From: Patescibacteria group bacterium
GTDB taxonomy: Bacteria > Patescibacteriota > Patescibacteriia > Patescibacteriales > Patescibacteriaceae
Assembly: GCA_030583705.1 (NCBI GenBank)
Contig: CP129471.1
Span: 176,506-240,505 of the forward strand
Direction of reading: 5' to 3'
Length of the DNA: 64,000 nucleotides
Below are positions 16,537 through 28,897 of the stretch, in pieces. Below the pieces are notes generated by a model. That model made no database searches, was not told where the DNA came from, and saw only the letters and a list, made by a program, of their open reading frames with translations. Made by a program: the position numbers and the translations under genes. Numbering within the stretch: the stretch's first letter is position 1; every line of letters begins with the position of its first letter.

Positions 16537-17931
16537 TTACAATATTTCCAGTGAGAAAATACCGCTTTTTTCTTGATAGGTTCCGTAGAAGTATATCAGT
16601 CCATTGGATTGAACTAAGATATTTTGTAAATTATCCGCTTTAACTAGGTTTAGGTAGGGTAGTAAGGGATCGTTATAAATAGGTTGTAAAACTATTTCTT
16701 TACTAGTCGCAACAACTAAGTAATCACTAACCGACAAGCCGGACAAAGCTAAAACCGGCTCACCAAGACGAGAGATCAGGTTGTCATTACCATCCTCCCA
16801 TTTTCTTATTTCCAACGGCGTGGCATACCAAAGTTTATTACCTTGTCGACTGTGAATAACTACTTGGCTTGGACCTTCACTAACCCTGAATCTGAAAATT
16901 AACCTTATCGGCTCTTCCAGATAATAAAACTTTTTATTTCTTTCTTCAAAAATAACTATTTCTTCATTGTTTAAATTTACGAAACGAGGTTGTCCATCAA
17001 TTGGCAGAGGCATTTCAAATTCCCTTTCTCCATTATTAAGCTGTTTCATTATCACTCGTCTATCGGCGGCTGTTTCACCAATTAAAAGGTAGAGTCTCTC
17101 GTTTTTTGGTAAATAATCATTAATCTTTTGTCCATTAGCTAAGTGTATTAAAGAAATTTGTTTGTTTATAAGATCATAACGATAAACACCCTGATTAGTT
17201 AGATAGTAAAGCCAATGATCGTTTTTATCATCCCAGCGCAGTCGCGAAGCTTTAGCATCCAGTATTGAGGAAAGATCAATTACTTTTTGTTGCACTAAAT
17301 CAACCACCATTAAGTCTTTTAAGATAAATTTTTGTCCGATTGACCATTGGAGCTCAGAAGAACTTTCATTTTTTCCTTCTTCTCCATCTTTAATTTCTAC
17401 TTGTCTTTCTAATGAATAAGTTTTTGCTTTATCCGGTTGATTAGGATCCATAATAATTACTGAAGAATCTTTTTCTAGGACTAGTTGAGTATTGTTTGGT
17501 GAAGAAGATAATTTTCCTTCACTGGATGTCTCATAGAGTAACTTAGGGGAAGTGTCTTTAAAAAGTTGTACTGGACCTATAACCAAAGCTTGTCCCGGAT
17601 AAATCGTAAAGCGACCTTGCCAGTCTCGGTAGCCCTCTTTTTCTAAAAGAGCGTTATATTCACCGGGTTTTAGGTTAGTTATTTTGGCTTTAGTTAAGTA
17701 AGCAGTACCTCCTAGCATGCGATTACCCAGTTTACTAATTAGAGGTTCTTTATCCAGGGTAATTTTAGCTTGGCTCGGACGGCTTTCTATTATCAAGTTA
17801 GAATTTTTTTCCAACTCTTTTCTGTTCCAGTTAACTGTTTGACCGGTAGCATAAAGATAAACTATTGGTACGATAATGATAAACAAAAGAACAAAAAAGA
17901 GGAAAATCAAACGTCTATAAGTAAGAGACAT
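16537..17931 (-). CDS. Membrane-anchored PEGA-domain protein
   Basis: One N-terminal membrane span (residues about 7-29, LIFLFFVLLFIIIVPIVYLY) is followed by a PEGA-type beta-sandwich (about 43-110; LIIESRPSQAKITLDKE, LKPGEYNALLEKEGY). The remaining 340 residues are beta-rich with repeated strand patterns suggestive of a propeller. PEGA domains are associated with surface layers and cell-wall proteins. The gene lies 42 bp downstream of murA on the same strand and is probably co-transcribed with it. Function is unknown beyond a likely exported, anchored location. Confidence 0.7.
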   Translation of the reverse strand: MSLTYRRLIFLFFVLLFIIIVPIVYLYATGQTVNWNRKELEKNSNLIIESRPSQAKITLDKEPLISKLGNRMLGGTAYLTKAKITNLKPGEYNALLEKEGYRDWQGRFTIYPGQALVIGPVQLFKDTSPKLLYETSSEGKLSSSPNNTQLVLEKDSSVIIMDPNQPDKAKTYSLERQVEIKDGEEGKNESSSELQWSIGQKFILKDLMVVDLVQQKVIDLSSILDAKASRLRWDDKNDHWLYYLTNQGVYRYDLINKQISLIHLANGQKINDYLPKNERLYLLIGETAADRRVIMKQLNNGEREFEMPLPIDGQPRFVNLNNEEIVIFEERNKKFYYLEEPIRLIFRFRVSEGPSQVVIHSRQGNKLWYATPLEIRKWEDGNDNLISRLGEPVLALSGLSVSDYLVVATSKEIVLQPIYNDPLLPYLNLVKADNLQNILVQSNGLIYFYGTYQEKSGIFSLEIL

Positions 17932-17973
17932 AATCGTTTAGAGATGTTTATTAGTTATTTACAAGAGATAGCA

Positions 17974-19239
17974 TTATTCTATTTTGGTAATTTCCGCACC
18001 AATAGCTCTTAGTCTTTCGTCAATTTTTTCATAACCTCGCTCTATCTGATAAATATTATCTATCTCGGTTTTACCTTCGGCGATTAGACCGGCGATAATC
18101 ATAGAGATACCGGCTCGCAGGTCTGGAGAAGTTAGAGCTCGGCCGTGCAATTTGGTTGGACCTTGAATTAAAACTCGATGAGGATCGCACATGGTTACTT
18201 TTGCACCCATTTGTGAGAGCATGTCGGTAAACAAAAGACGACGATCATAAATGGTTTCATGGATCATAGCAGAACCATTAGCTTGGGTCATTAAGACGGT
18301 GTAAGGAGATTGGAGGTCACTAGGGAAACCTGGGTACTCGTGGGTTTTAATACTATATGATGGAAAGTCTTTAGGTATCTTTTTAATAGTTAAACTATCT
18401 TTATTAGCCTCCCAATCAATACCTATCTTTTCAAAAATGGCTAAAAGGGCGGCGATATGATTTGGTTCGCAATTAGTTATTTCTAAAGGTGAACGAGTGG
18501 CTGCTGATAGAATGGCAAAAGTACCGGTTTCAATTCGGTCCGGCATAATTTTAACTTCTCCGCCGTTTATTTTTTTTACACCTTCTATGACAATAGTCGG
18601 AGTACCAGCGCCTTTAATAATAGCACCTCTTTGGTTAAGACTTTTAGCTAAAGAAACTATTTCAGGTTCCATGGCACAATTTTCTAAAACAGTGGTACCT
18701 TCAGCTAAAGTAGCGGCCATGAGTAAGCTTTCTGTACCGGTAACGCTGATCTTGGTAAAGAAATAGCGACACCCTTTAAGTCGCTTAGCTTTTAGATGAT
18801 AAAGACCGTCTTTGATCGAAATTTCTGCTCCGAGTTTTTTATAGCCTTCTAAGAAAAGATCTATGGGTCTTTGGTCTGCTCCAAGAACGCAACCACCTGG
18901 GTGAGGAAAAATCGCCTCACCTTGTCTAGCTAAAAGTGGAGCGATAAACATTATGGAAGCTCTTATTTTATTAGCGAACTTAGCCTCTAGAATATTTTTA
19001 GAGATATTGCTAATACTGATAGTGATGGTTTTTTCATTATGATGATTTACCGAGCCACCTAAGTCTTCGATTATCTCTAAGGCTCTTTTAGTATCTTCAA
19101 TGTCTGGTAAGTTGGAGATTAATAAAGGTTCTTCGGACAAGAGAGCCGAAGGGATAATTTTCAGAGCTTCATTTTTAGCTCCAGCAACGGCTATTTGGCC
19201 GCTTAAAGGCTTATTGCCCTGTATAATGAATTTTGGCAT
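17974..19239 (-). CDS. murA: UDP-N-acetylglucosamine 1-carboxyvinyltransferase
   Basis: First committed step of peptidoglycan synthesis, adding enolpyruvate from PEP to UDP-GlcNAc. The N terminus KFIIQGNKPLSGQIAVAGAK and GAKNEALKI give the UDP-sugar loop. The catalytic Cys lies in HPGGCVLGADQRPIDL, where most MurA proteins read GGCxIGxRPxDL, so two extra residues sit in the mobile loop. The C-terminal DLRAGISMIIAGLIAEG segment is typical. Length (421 aa) is normal. The Cys form is usually fosfomycin-sensitive, though the loop change makes that uncertain. Confidence 0.95.
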   Translation of the reverse strand: MPKFIIQGNKPLSGQIAVAGAKNEALKIIPSALLSEEPLLISNLPDIEDTKRALEIIEDLGGSVNHHNEKTITISISNISKNILEAKFANKIRASIMFIAPLLARQGEAIFPHPGGCVLGADQRPIDLFLEGYKKLGAEISIKDGLYHLKAKRLKGCRYFFTKISVTGTESLLMAATLAEGTTVLENCAMEPEIVSLAKSLNQRGAIIKGAGTPTIVIEGVKKINGGEVKIMPDRIETGTFAILSAATRSPLEITNCEPNHIAALLAIFEKIGIDWEANKDSLTIKKIPKDFPSYSIKTHEYPGFPSDLQSPYTVLMTQANGSAMIHETIYDRRLLFTDMLSQMGAKVTMCDPHRVLIQGPTKLHGRALTSPDLRAGISMIIAGLIAEGKTEIDNIYQIERGYEKIDERLRAIGAEITKIE

Positions 19240-19248
19240 AGTATTACC

Positions 19249-19277
19249 ATTATAGCTTGGCTAAAAGAAAAAATCAA
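19249..19277 (-). promoter_or_regulatory. murA promoter
   Basis: On the minus strand TTGATT (plus 19272-19277), 17-nt spacer, TATAAT (19249-19254). The -10 ends only 9 nt before the ATG codon (19237-19239), so the transcript would have almost no leader. Confidence 0.7.
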
Positions 19278-19291
19278 TGAGGGGATTATTT

Positions 19292-19319
19292 TTGTTTTTT
19301 TGTTAAAATAAGGTATAAT
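19292..19319 (+). promoter_or_regulatory. Probable mgtE promoter
   Basis: TTGTTT (19292-19297), 16-nt spacer, TATAAT (19314-19319). The leader of about 90 nt to the ATG shows no convincing magnesium-sensing structure by eye. Confidence 0.55.
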
Positions 19320-19413
19320 AATAAACATGGTTTAATTCTACTTTGTGTAGGATAGCAGTTAGTGTTTTTAGATATTTTTTATACCATCACTTTTTATATT
19401 ATTTTTATACCGT

Positions 19414-20670
19414 ATGAGACATAGAATTGTTGACACCGCCCAAGCGCTTCATTTAATAAAGTCATTGCCTCATCAGCGAGTGCATATTTTTTTGACCTTG
19501 CCTCATGCGATTAGAGCTTTAATCTTATTGAAAGTCTCTCGAGTAATTAAACTTGAATTACTTAAAAGCATACCAGATGATCAACTGGTTGTTACTCTTG
19601 AACACCTTGATCTTGATGCGGCTACGGATATTATTGAATTAATGCCTCGTCGTCGAAAGAAACTTTTAGGTGAGTTGTCTTCTGATTTACGTCGCGGTGT
19701 TGATCTTTTGGCACAATTTGATCCTCAAACAGCTGTTGGTTTAATGAACATTGATTATATTCAAGTTGACATTAACGATTCCGTGGTTTCGGTAGCCCGA
19801 AGATTTAAGGTTCATGAACAGCGTACCGGACGCTTGCCGGCCATTATTGTACTTAATGAGGGGGTTTTAGCTGGTTATATTCCAGGTCATCAACTAGCTT
19901 TACTTGACTCTTTAAATATAATAAAGCCTTTTATACAACGTATACCATCAATTCATCGCTCAGCCGACCATAAGGTTATTTCCCAAGTATTTAAAAAACA
20001 TCCCCACAGTAAGATAGTTGTACTTGGAGATAATGATAACGTTATCGGTATTCTTTATTCAGACGATGTCTTAAAATTATTACATGAACGACAGGCCGCT
20101 TCTTTATATGATTTTGCTGGTGTTAATAATGAAGAAACCGTTAACGATTCAAGTTTAACAAAAGTACGGTTTAGGTATAAGTGGCTGATGATTAACTTGG
20201 GTACAGCCTTCTTGGCTGCCTTTACTGTTGGTTTGTTTGAGGGCACGATTGCCAAGTATGTTTTATTGGCAGTTTATATGCCGATTGTAGCGGGCATGGG
20301 AGGAAACGCCGCTACTCAAACTTTAGCGGTGATGGTACGCGGTATTGCTTTAAGACAAATTTCTTTACAAAATGCTTGGCCGGTGATTAAAAGGGAAGTC
20401 GGTTCAGGAGCTATTAATGGTACAATTAACGGTATTATGGTAGCGATTATCGTGTTTCTATTTAGCGGAGATATAAAAATTGCAATTATTCTAGCCATGG
20501 CAATGATTATTAACCTAGTGGTTGCCGGTTTATTTGGAGCTATTGTACCTTTAATTATGAAAAGACTTGGTAAGGACCCTGCCACCTCAGCTACTATTTT
20601 TATCACTACCGCTACCGACGTACTTGGCTTTATCGCTTTTCTTGGCTTGGCGACAATTATCTTAGATTAA
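19414..20670 (+). CDS. mgtE: MgtE-family magnesium transporter
   Basis: The N-terminal helical MgtE_N domain (residues about 20-115; LDLDAATDIIELMPRRRKK) is followed by a CBS pair (about 120-240) and a five-helix membrane domain (about 252-418). The membrane part carries the family signature PIVAGMGGNAATQTLAV and, near the end, DPATSATIFITTATDVLGF. Homologues are Mg2+-gated channels whose cytoplasmic domains sense magnesium. Length (418 aa) is slightly short, consistent with a trimmed N terminus. It is divergent from murA. Confidence 0.9.
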   Translation: MRHRIVDTAQALHLIKSLPHQRVHIFLTLPHAIRALILLKVSRVIKLELLKSIPDDQLVVTLEHLDLDAATDIIELMPRRRKKLLGELSSDLRRGVDLLAQFDPQTAVGLMNIDYIQVDINDSVVSVARRFKVHEQRTGRLPAIIVLNEGVLAGYIPGHQLALLDSLNIIKPFIQRIPSIHRSADHKVISQVFKKHPHSKIVVLGDNDNVIGILYSDDVLKLLHERQAASLYDFAGVNNEETVNDSSLTKVRFRYKWLMINLGTAFLAAFTVGLFEGTIAKYVLLAVYMPIVAGMGGNAATQTLAVMVRGIALRQISLQNAWPVIKREVGSGAINGTINGIMVAIIVFLFSGDIKIAIILAMAMIINLVVAGLFGAIVPLIMKRLGKDPATSATIFITTATDVLGFIAFLGLATIILD

Positions 20671-20672
20671 TC

Positions 20673-20689
20673 TAGCCTAATTTAGGCTA
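20673..20689 (+). terminator. Weak hairpin after mgtE
   Basis: TAGCCTA/TAGGCTA stem of 7 bp with loop ATT, followed by TTTGTATT. The U tract is poor, so termination may be partial. Confidence 0.4.
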
Positions 20690-20819
20690 TTTGTATTAAT
20701 TCATATTATTTGGATTAAGTTCCAATATGCTCTTGCCCACTTGTTTTATAGGCCATTCTAGGCTATTATTATAAGGCTACAATAAAGTTTTTATTGTATT
20801 TTATTATTTTATAGTAATG

Positions 20820-20828
20820 TGATATAAT
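20820..20828 (+). promoter_or_regulatory. Extended -10 promoter of the S41 protease gene
   Basis: TGATATAAT with no good -35 at 17 nt. The predicted start leaves a leader of about 13 nt before the ATG. Confidence 0.55.
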
Positions 20829-20847
20829 ATAATTATTAAATAAAAAT

Positions 20848-22146
20848 ATGGATAATCAAGAAAAAGAAACAAACAATCATAATCCTGATCCTGTCGGTAA
20901 CTTTAACCTTTCGGCTAATAAACAGCCTAATAACCTTAATAGGAATGTTAGTATTGTTATTTTGTCTTTAATTTGTGTTGGAACAGCTTTTTTTGCGGGT
21001 TTTAGTTTTGGAACCAATAATCAAGACTCAAGTTTAGGTTCTTTAGTTAATGAGCGTTTTACTGCACAAGAAAGAACTAAGGATATTGATTTTAACTTGT
21101 TTTGGAGTGCTTGGGATTATTTACAAAAAGAATATGTGGATGGAGGCAACTTAACCGAGAAAGATTTGTTTTACGGAGCTATGCGCGGACTGGTGGGAGC
21201 GACTGACGATCCTTATTCCTCTTTCTTAAGTCCCGAGGAAGCTAGAGAGTTTGAAGAAGATTTGTCCGGTTCTTTTGAGGGCATTGGTGCTGAGATAGGA
21301 ATTAGGGATAATGTTTTAACCATTATTTCTCCCCTAGAGGATATGCCAGCCATTAAAGCTGGACTACAGGCCGGTGATAAAATTTATGCCATTGATGGTG
21401 AGGATACGACCGGCATAAGTATAGAAGCGGCAGTGAAGAAGATTAGGGGACCAAAAGGTACAGATGTTACCTTAACTATTGGTAGGTCTGAAGAAGATAA
21501 GCCAATGGAAATTGTTATTACCAGAGACAGAGTGGTGGTTAAAAGTATTATTGTTACTTTTAGGGAAGAAGACGGGGTGGCGGTTATTAGAGTAGCTAAT
21601 TTTAATGGAGAAACCAGGACGGCTTTTGCCCAGGCAGTTGATCAAGTTTTAATCGAGAAGCCCAAGGGTTTGATTCTTGATATGAGAAATAATCCCGGTG
21701 GTTACTTGGAAACCGCTGTAGCGATGGCTAGTTACTGGGTTGACAGCGGTCCGATTGTTATTGAAGAATTTGGAGATGGCCGCAGAGATGAACACCAAGC
21801 TATTGGCAACTCTCCTTTGGCTGATTTTAAGACTGTGGTTTTAATTAACCAGGGTAGTGCCTCAGCTTCAGAAATTGTGGCCGGTGCTTTACGTGATTAT
21901 GAAAAAGCTTTATTGGTTGGTAAAAAGAGTTTTGGTAAAGGTTCAGTACAAGCCCTAAAGCCACTTAAAGACGGTTCAATTATGAAAATTACTACTGCTA
22001 AATGGCTTACCCCTAACGGCTCTTATATTCATGATGAAGGAATTATGCCAAATATAGAGGTTGATAGAACCATGGAAGATAGAGAAGCAAATCTTGATCC
22101 TCAATTTGACAAAGCTCTAGAAGAACTTAAGGCGATGTTTGATTAA
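20848..22146 (+). CDS. S41-family C-terminal processing peptidase
   Basis: Exported, membrane-anchored serine protease of the CtpA/Prc type. A polar N terminus is followed by one membrane span (residues about 33-52). A helical region comes next (LFYGAMRGLVGATDDPYS), then a PDZ domain (about 140-225; SGSFEGIGAEIG, AGDKIYAIDG). The catalytic core has GSASASEIVAGAL with the nucleophile Ser and GKKSFGKGSVQ with the general-base Lys. It trims C termini of exported proteins and may act on envelope or pilus proteins; the minor-pilin genes follow 6 bp later. Confidence 0.93.
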   Translation: MDNQEKETNNHNPDPVGNFNLSANKQPNNLNRNVSIVILSLICVGTAFFAGFSFGTNNQDSSLGSLVNERFTAQERTKDIDFNLFWSAWDYLQKEYVDGGNLTEKDLFYGAMRGLVGATDDPYSSFLSPEEAREFEEDLSGSFEGIGAEIGIRDNVLTIISPLEDMPAIKAGLQAGDKIYAIDGEDTTGISIEAAVKKIRGPKGTDVTLTIGRSEEDKPMEIVITRDRVVVKSIIVTFREEDGVAVIRVANFNGETRTAFAQAVDQVLIEKPKGLILDMRNNPGGYLETAVAMASYWVDSGPIVIEEFGDGRRDEHQAIGNSPLADFKTVVLINQGSASASEIVAGALRDYEKALLVGKKSFGKGSVQALKPLKDGSIMKITTAKWLTPNGSYIHDEGIMPNIEVDRTMEDREANLDPQFDKALEELKAMFD

Positions 22147-22152
22147 TTTTTT

Positions 22153-22704
22153 ATGAAAACTTTCATTCGTCAAGGATTTACCATTATAGAAATAGCCGTT
22201 ACCTTAGCGATTGTTGCCGTAATTTTTACTTTTATTTTAGCTAATTCCGGAACAACTAAAAATAGTACAGGTAGCCGTTTGGCGATTGAAGCTTTAACTA
22301 GCGACATTAGAATGGCCGCCAATAAAGCTCTAGCTTCCGAAACTTTTCAATTAGAAGAGCCAGGTGGTTGGGGAATATTTATTGATGCTGAAAATAAAAC
22401 CTACGCGGTTTTTGCTGACCTTAACTCAGACAATCAATACGAGTTAAAAGAGAAGTATAAAGATGTAGATTTACCGGAAACCATTTCAAGTTTGTCCTTT
22501 ACTGCTTATTCAGATCCTCCCAATGGATTACCATCTCCCTTAACTATTGTTTTTCCCCTGCAAAGAGGAGAAGCTTTGGTTAATGGAGTATTAATGAGTT
22601 TGGAGGCTGCCCTTGTTTTAATTACCATACAAGACAATAAAAACGGAATGTCTGCTGATCTTTGGGTTAATAGTTCTGGTGCTGTTGGTGTGGAATTTGA
22701 TTAA
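22153..22704 (+). CDS. Type IV pseudopilin (GspH/FimT-like)
   Basis: Prepilin site after Gly (RQG|FTIIEIAVTLAIVAV) with Glu at mature position 5. It is followed by a hydrophobic helix and a beta-rich globular domain (WGIFIDAENKTYAVFADLNS, an FimT/GspH-like strand pattern with possible Ca-binding acidic loop). It has 183 aa. It is the first gene of a four-gene minor-pilin set (22153-25060). The next gene's ATG is 4 nt after its stop. Confidence 0.82.
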   Translation: MKTFIRQGFTIIEIAVTLAIVAVIFTFILANSGTTKNSTGSRLAIEALTSDIRMAANKALASETFQLEEPGGWGIFIDAENKTYAVFADLNSDNQYELKEKYKDVDLPETISSLSFTAYSDPPNGLPSPLTIVFPLQRGEALVNGVLMSLEAALVLITIQDNKNGMSADLWVNSSGAVGVEFD

Positions 22705-22708
22705 AAAT

Positions 22709-23299
22709 ATGAATTATATTTTTAAACTAAAAAATATTTTTAAACCAAAACAAACTAAAGGCTTTACTTTAATAGAGGTGGCTGTAGCGGTTATTATTAT
22801 GTCTTTGGCCTTTAGCGGTTTTATGGCGGTTATTATTATGAGCCGCGAATCTGAGATGGTGGCTAAAAATAATTTAATTGCCGCTGGTTTAGCTAAAGAA
22901 GCTTTTGATTCAGTTAGGTATATGAGGGATTATAATTATTCGCAAAATAATGAGCCTTTTTTGGGTTTAATGAATGCACCAGAAGAATTTTGGAGTGATC
23001 CTTATTATTTTACCATTGGCTTTAGTTTTAATTCTGCTGCTGGTCTTTCACCCTTTTATTTAGCGGAAAGCGCTAATCAAACAGTACAGACGGCTGAGTT
23101 TTTAAGAAGTGACGGTGATCGCTACGGTTATGATAACAACAATGTATCACCAACGATTTTTCGCCGTTTGGTAACCTCCACTTATCATGAGGATGCTGGG
23201 CAAGCACCTTACCTGACCATTACGGTGCAAACTTATTGGAAACAAGATAATAAATCAAATATTTATGAACTTACAGGCATACTATCAGACTGGCACTAA
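22709..23299 (+). CDS. Type IV pseudopilin (PilV/GspI-like)
   Basis: Leader with several Lys, then KQTKG|FTLIEVAVAVIIMSLAF with Glu5. The globular part is rich in Asn and aromatic residues. An upstream GTG-type start at 22679 overlaps the previous gene; ATG at 22709 gives a normal leader and is preferred. Its 3' end overlaps the next pilin gene by 35 bp, indicating tight translational coupling. It is probably a minor pilin that primes pilus assembly. Confidence 0.8.
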   Translation: MNYIFKLKNIFKPKQTKGFTLIEVAVAVIIMSLAFSGFMAVIIMSRESEMVAKNNLIAAGLAKEAFDSVRYMRDYNYSQNNEPFLGLMNAPEEFWSDPYYFTIGFSFNSAAGLSPFYLAESANQTVQTAEFLRSDGDRYGYDNNNVSPTIFRRLVTSTYHEDAGQAPYLTITVQTYWKQDNKSNIYELTGILSDWH

Positions 23300-23879
23300 A
23301 GCACGTAGTGCTAAGCGTTTTAAAAAAGCCTTTACCTTGGTTGAGGTAATGGTGGCGGTGACTATTTTTTCCATGGCTATAGTGGTAGCTTTTGCTGTTT
23401 TTTCGCGCTCCATAGATAGTCAATCAAAATCCACAGCCTCCAAGAATCTTCAAGAGTCTTTGTCTTATGCCATGTCTTATATGATGAACGATTTAGCAAC
23501 CGCTCGTCCAGGTGGCGGTGCGAGTTGTTCAGCTTCGGCTTGCTCCGGAGATAATTTATTCTTTTGTTCACCTAATGAACAAACTCTTTATTTTATGGAT
23601 GGACAAAATGATTGTGTAGCTTATCAGTTGGTAGAAGACGGGGATTTTAATCGCTTGCGTGTTAACCGTGATGGTCATCAAACTTTTTTGATTTTAGGAG
23701 ATATAGACATTAATTCTTTTAAGGTTACTACGCATAACATAACCTCTTTAACTAAACCTTCAGGCTTTGTTTCAGTCGGCTTATCGGCAGCTCATACTAA
23801 GGGATTGCACCGTGAACCTTTATTATTACAATCTTCGGCGGTTTTGTCTGAGGAGACAATTGACCCCAATGACGGTTAA
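23265..23879 (+). CDS. Type IV pseudopilin (PilW/GspJ-like)
   Basis: Long basic leader, then KRFKKA|FTLVEVMVAVTIFSMA with Ala at -1 and Glu5. The mature domain has two close Cys pairs (GASCSASACSG and LFFCSP) plus a further Cys in NDCVAYQL. It starts inside the preceding gene (35-bp overlap). Length is 204 aa. Order and size match the H-I-J-K minor pseudopilin set. Confidence 0.8.
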   Translation: MNLQAYYQTGTKARSAKRFKKAFTLVEVMVAVTIFSMAIVVAFAVFSRSIDSQSKSTASKNLQESLSYAMSYMMNDLATARPGGGASCSASACSGDNLFFCSPNEQTLYFMDGQNDCVAYQLVEDGDFNRLRVNRDGHQTFLILGDIDINSFKVTTHNITSLTKPSGFVSVGLSAAHTKGLHREPLLLQSSAVLSEETIDPNDG

Positions 23880-23893
23880 AATAATTTATTAAT

Positions 23894-27207
<3,314 letters not shown>

Positions 27208-27249
27208 ACCCTGCCTTTTTGTCAATTTTATAAATAATTTAAGTATTTG

Positions 27250-27296
27250 CTAACTTTATAAAGTTTTCTAAATATTGATTAATTTTATAAAGTTAG
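27250..27296. repeat. Inverted repeat between ligA and the pilin gene
   Basis: CTAACTTTATAAA (27250-27262) and its exact reverse complement TTTATAAAGTTAG (27284-27296), 21 nt apart. The left arm also contains a 12-bp palindrome ACTTTATAAAGT. It may be a ligA terminator without U tract or a protein-binding site. Confidence 0.5.
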
Positions 27297-27367
27297 TCAT
27301 TTCAAGCTAAAGACTGTGTTATTCTTTTAAATATTTAATTTTTACTTATTTTGGGTATTTATTTAAA

Positions 27368-27396
27368 TTGCACCTTTTCTTGCTAGATGCTATAAT
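27368..27396 (+). promoter_or_regulatory. Promoter of the FGE-headed pilin gene
   Basis: TTGCAC (27368-27373), 17-nt spacer, TATAAT (27391-27396) with TGC directly before it (extended -10). Leader about 24 nt. Confidence 0.72.
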
Positions 27397-27426
27397 AACC
27401 TAATAATTAATAGCTTATATAAAGAT

Positions 27427-28743
27427 ATGTTTAATTTAATAAGGGCTTTTAAAGAGTCTTGTTATAAAAGAAGGAAAGACGCTTCTGCTTTTACCCTCAT
27501 AGAACTCCTAGTAGTTATCGCTATTATCGGGGTTTTAACTACGGTTAGTGTTATATATTTTAATAATTCTCGTATGAACTCCAGGGACGCTAAAAGAGTC
27601 TCCGATATTCAACAAGTACAGTTGGCTTTAAAAAATTATTACGCCGATCATGGTGAATATCCCCAAAATTTAAATTTTGGTGGTAGTTTGTCTTCGGGTG
27701 CAACAAACTATATTTTAAGAGTACCAACCAATCCAACTCCCAGAACAGATAACAATTGTCCTGATGAAGAGTATCAGTATAAAGTCTTAGAAGGCGGACA
27801 ACGTTATTCTTTAACTTTCTGTTTAAGTAATAAAACAGCCGATCTGGTTTATTCCGGTAAAAAAACCGCTACTGCCAACGGTATCTTGGATTGCGAACCC
27901 GGCTATATCCCGGTAGTGGGTAGTGCAGAGTTTAACACCAATGATTTTTGTGTGATGCAATATGAAGCTAAGTGCCTTGGTGTTGGATCAGGTGGAGGCG
28001 GAGGAGGTGGTTTTGGAGAAGATCCAATTGATCCGGGTGGAGACGGAACTGGTCATAATGATCAGGAGAATCCCTGTCTTGATAATGGAGGTGTGGTAGC
28101 TTCAGCTCCACAAGGAGAACCAATAGTTAAGTTAACCCAAACTAAAGCCAAAGAATATTGCGAATCAGCCGGAGGTCATCTTATTACTAATCCAGAGTGG
28201 ATGACGATCGCTCGAGATGCTGAGACTATTGCCGATAACTGGGTATTCGAGCAGATAGATGTTGGTGGTTTAAAACAGGGTAATGCTTGGGGAGAGGGCC
28301 TATTGAATGGATTTGATGCAGAAGGATCTGAATATGCTCAGCGTACCCTGTGGCTTTCTAGTGGCCATAAAATATGGGACCTATCGGGCAATGCTTCTGA
28401 ATTGGTGGATGAGAGTTGTTTTTCCGGAGAAGGTGAGGGATTGTATCGTCCCACTGGAAATGAACAACTTTGGACTAATTTTAATATAGAGACAGATTAT
28501 GAAAGAAGGATGACCGGACCCTATTATAATGGCACTGGTAATGATTATATCCATGGTGGTTTCTATTATGGTTGCTCAATTAATGGTAACACGTTCCTGC
28601 GAGGTGGAAGCATCCTCTCGCCAGCGGCTGGCTTTCGCCCATATCCAGGAGCTTTTTCTCTTTATTTAGATTTTAAACTAGATATTGAAGATATTGATTT
28701 AATATCCATTGCTGATGTTATATCGTTTCGTTGCGTAAAGTAA
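27427..28743 (+). CDS. Type IV pilin with FGE-sulfatase-like C-terminal domain
   Basis: Leader with Ala at -1 (DASA|FTLIELLVVIAIIG), then a pilin body like those at 13049 and 49660: HGEYPQNLNF, RVPTNPTPRTDNNCPDEEY and LTFCLSN with the shared Cys pair. From about residue 158 the protein carries an FGE-sulfatase/C-type-lectin-like domain: DFCVMQYEAKCL, GGHLITNPEWMTIARD, IWDLSGNASELVD, GSI/RGG strand and the end ISFRCVK. A run of seven Gly sits in a loop of this domain. It likely presents a binding head on a pilus; enzymatic formylglycine activity is not indicated. The next gene is its non-pilin paralogue. Confidence 0.83.
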   Translation: MFNLIRAFKESCYKRRKDASAFTLIELLVVIAIIGVLTTVSVIYFNNSRMNSRDAKRVSDIQQVQLALKNYYADHGEYPQNLNFGGSLSSGATNYILRVPTNPTPRTDNNCPDEEYQYKVLEGGQRYSLTFCLSNKTADLVYSGKKTATANGILDCEPGYIPVVGSAEFNTNDFCVMQYEAKCLGVGSGGGGGGGFGEDPIDPGGDGTGHNDQENPCLDNGGVVASAPQGEPIVKLTQTKAKEYCESAGGHLITNPEWMTIARDAETIADNWVFEQIDVGGLKQGNAWGEGLLNGFDAEGSEYAQRTLWLSSGHKIWDLSGNASELVDESCFSGEGEGLYRPTGNEQLWTNFNIETDYERRMTGPYYNGTGNDYIHGGFYYGCSINGNTFLRGGSILSPAAGFRPYPGAFSLYLDFKLDIEDIDLISIADVISFRCVK

Positions 28744-28813
28744 GTATAATTTTATATAAACTACATAAAGAAGTTGAGGTTGTATAACCAAAAGTTGTCC
28801 ACAATTATACCTA

Positions 28814-28842
28814 TTGACAGTTTTCTTATATTATGCTACAAT
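28814..28842 (+). promoter_or_regulatory. Promoter of the secreted FGE-like gene
   Basis: TTGACA (28814-28819), 17-nt spacer, TACAAT (28837-28842) preceded by TGC. Strong promoter. Confidence 0.8.
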
Positions 28843-28843
28843 T

Positions 28844-28863
28844 AATCTCTAAGATTAGAGATT
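28844..28863 (+). promoter_or_regulatory. Palindrome over the transcription start
   Basis: AATCTCTAA/TTAGAGATT, 9-bp arms around GA. It covers the predicted start (about 28849), so it could be an operator or a 5'-terminal stem-loop in the RNA. Confidence 0.6.
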
Positions 28864-28897
28864 ATAATCTGGATCTGGGTTTTTAAATTTAATTAAT

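Noticed and set aside
19320-19413. Mg-sensing riboswitch before mgtE
   Set aside because: The leader is short, AT-rich and shows no M-box-like conserved core by eye.
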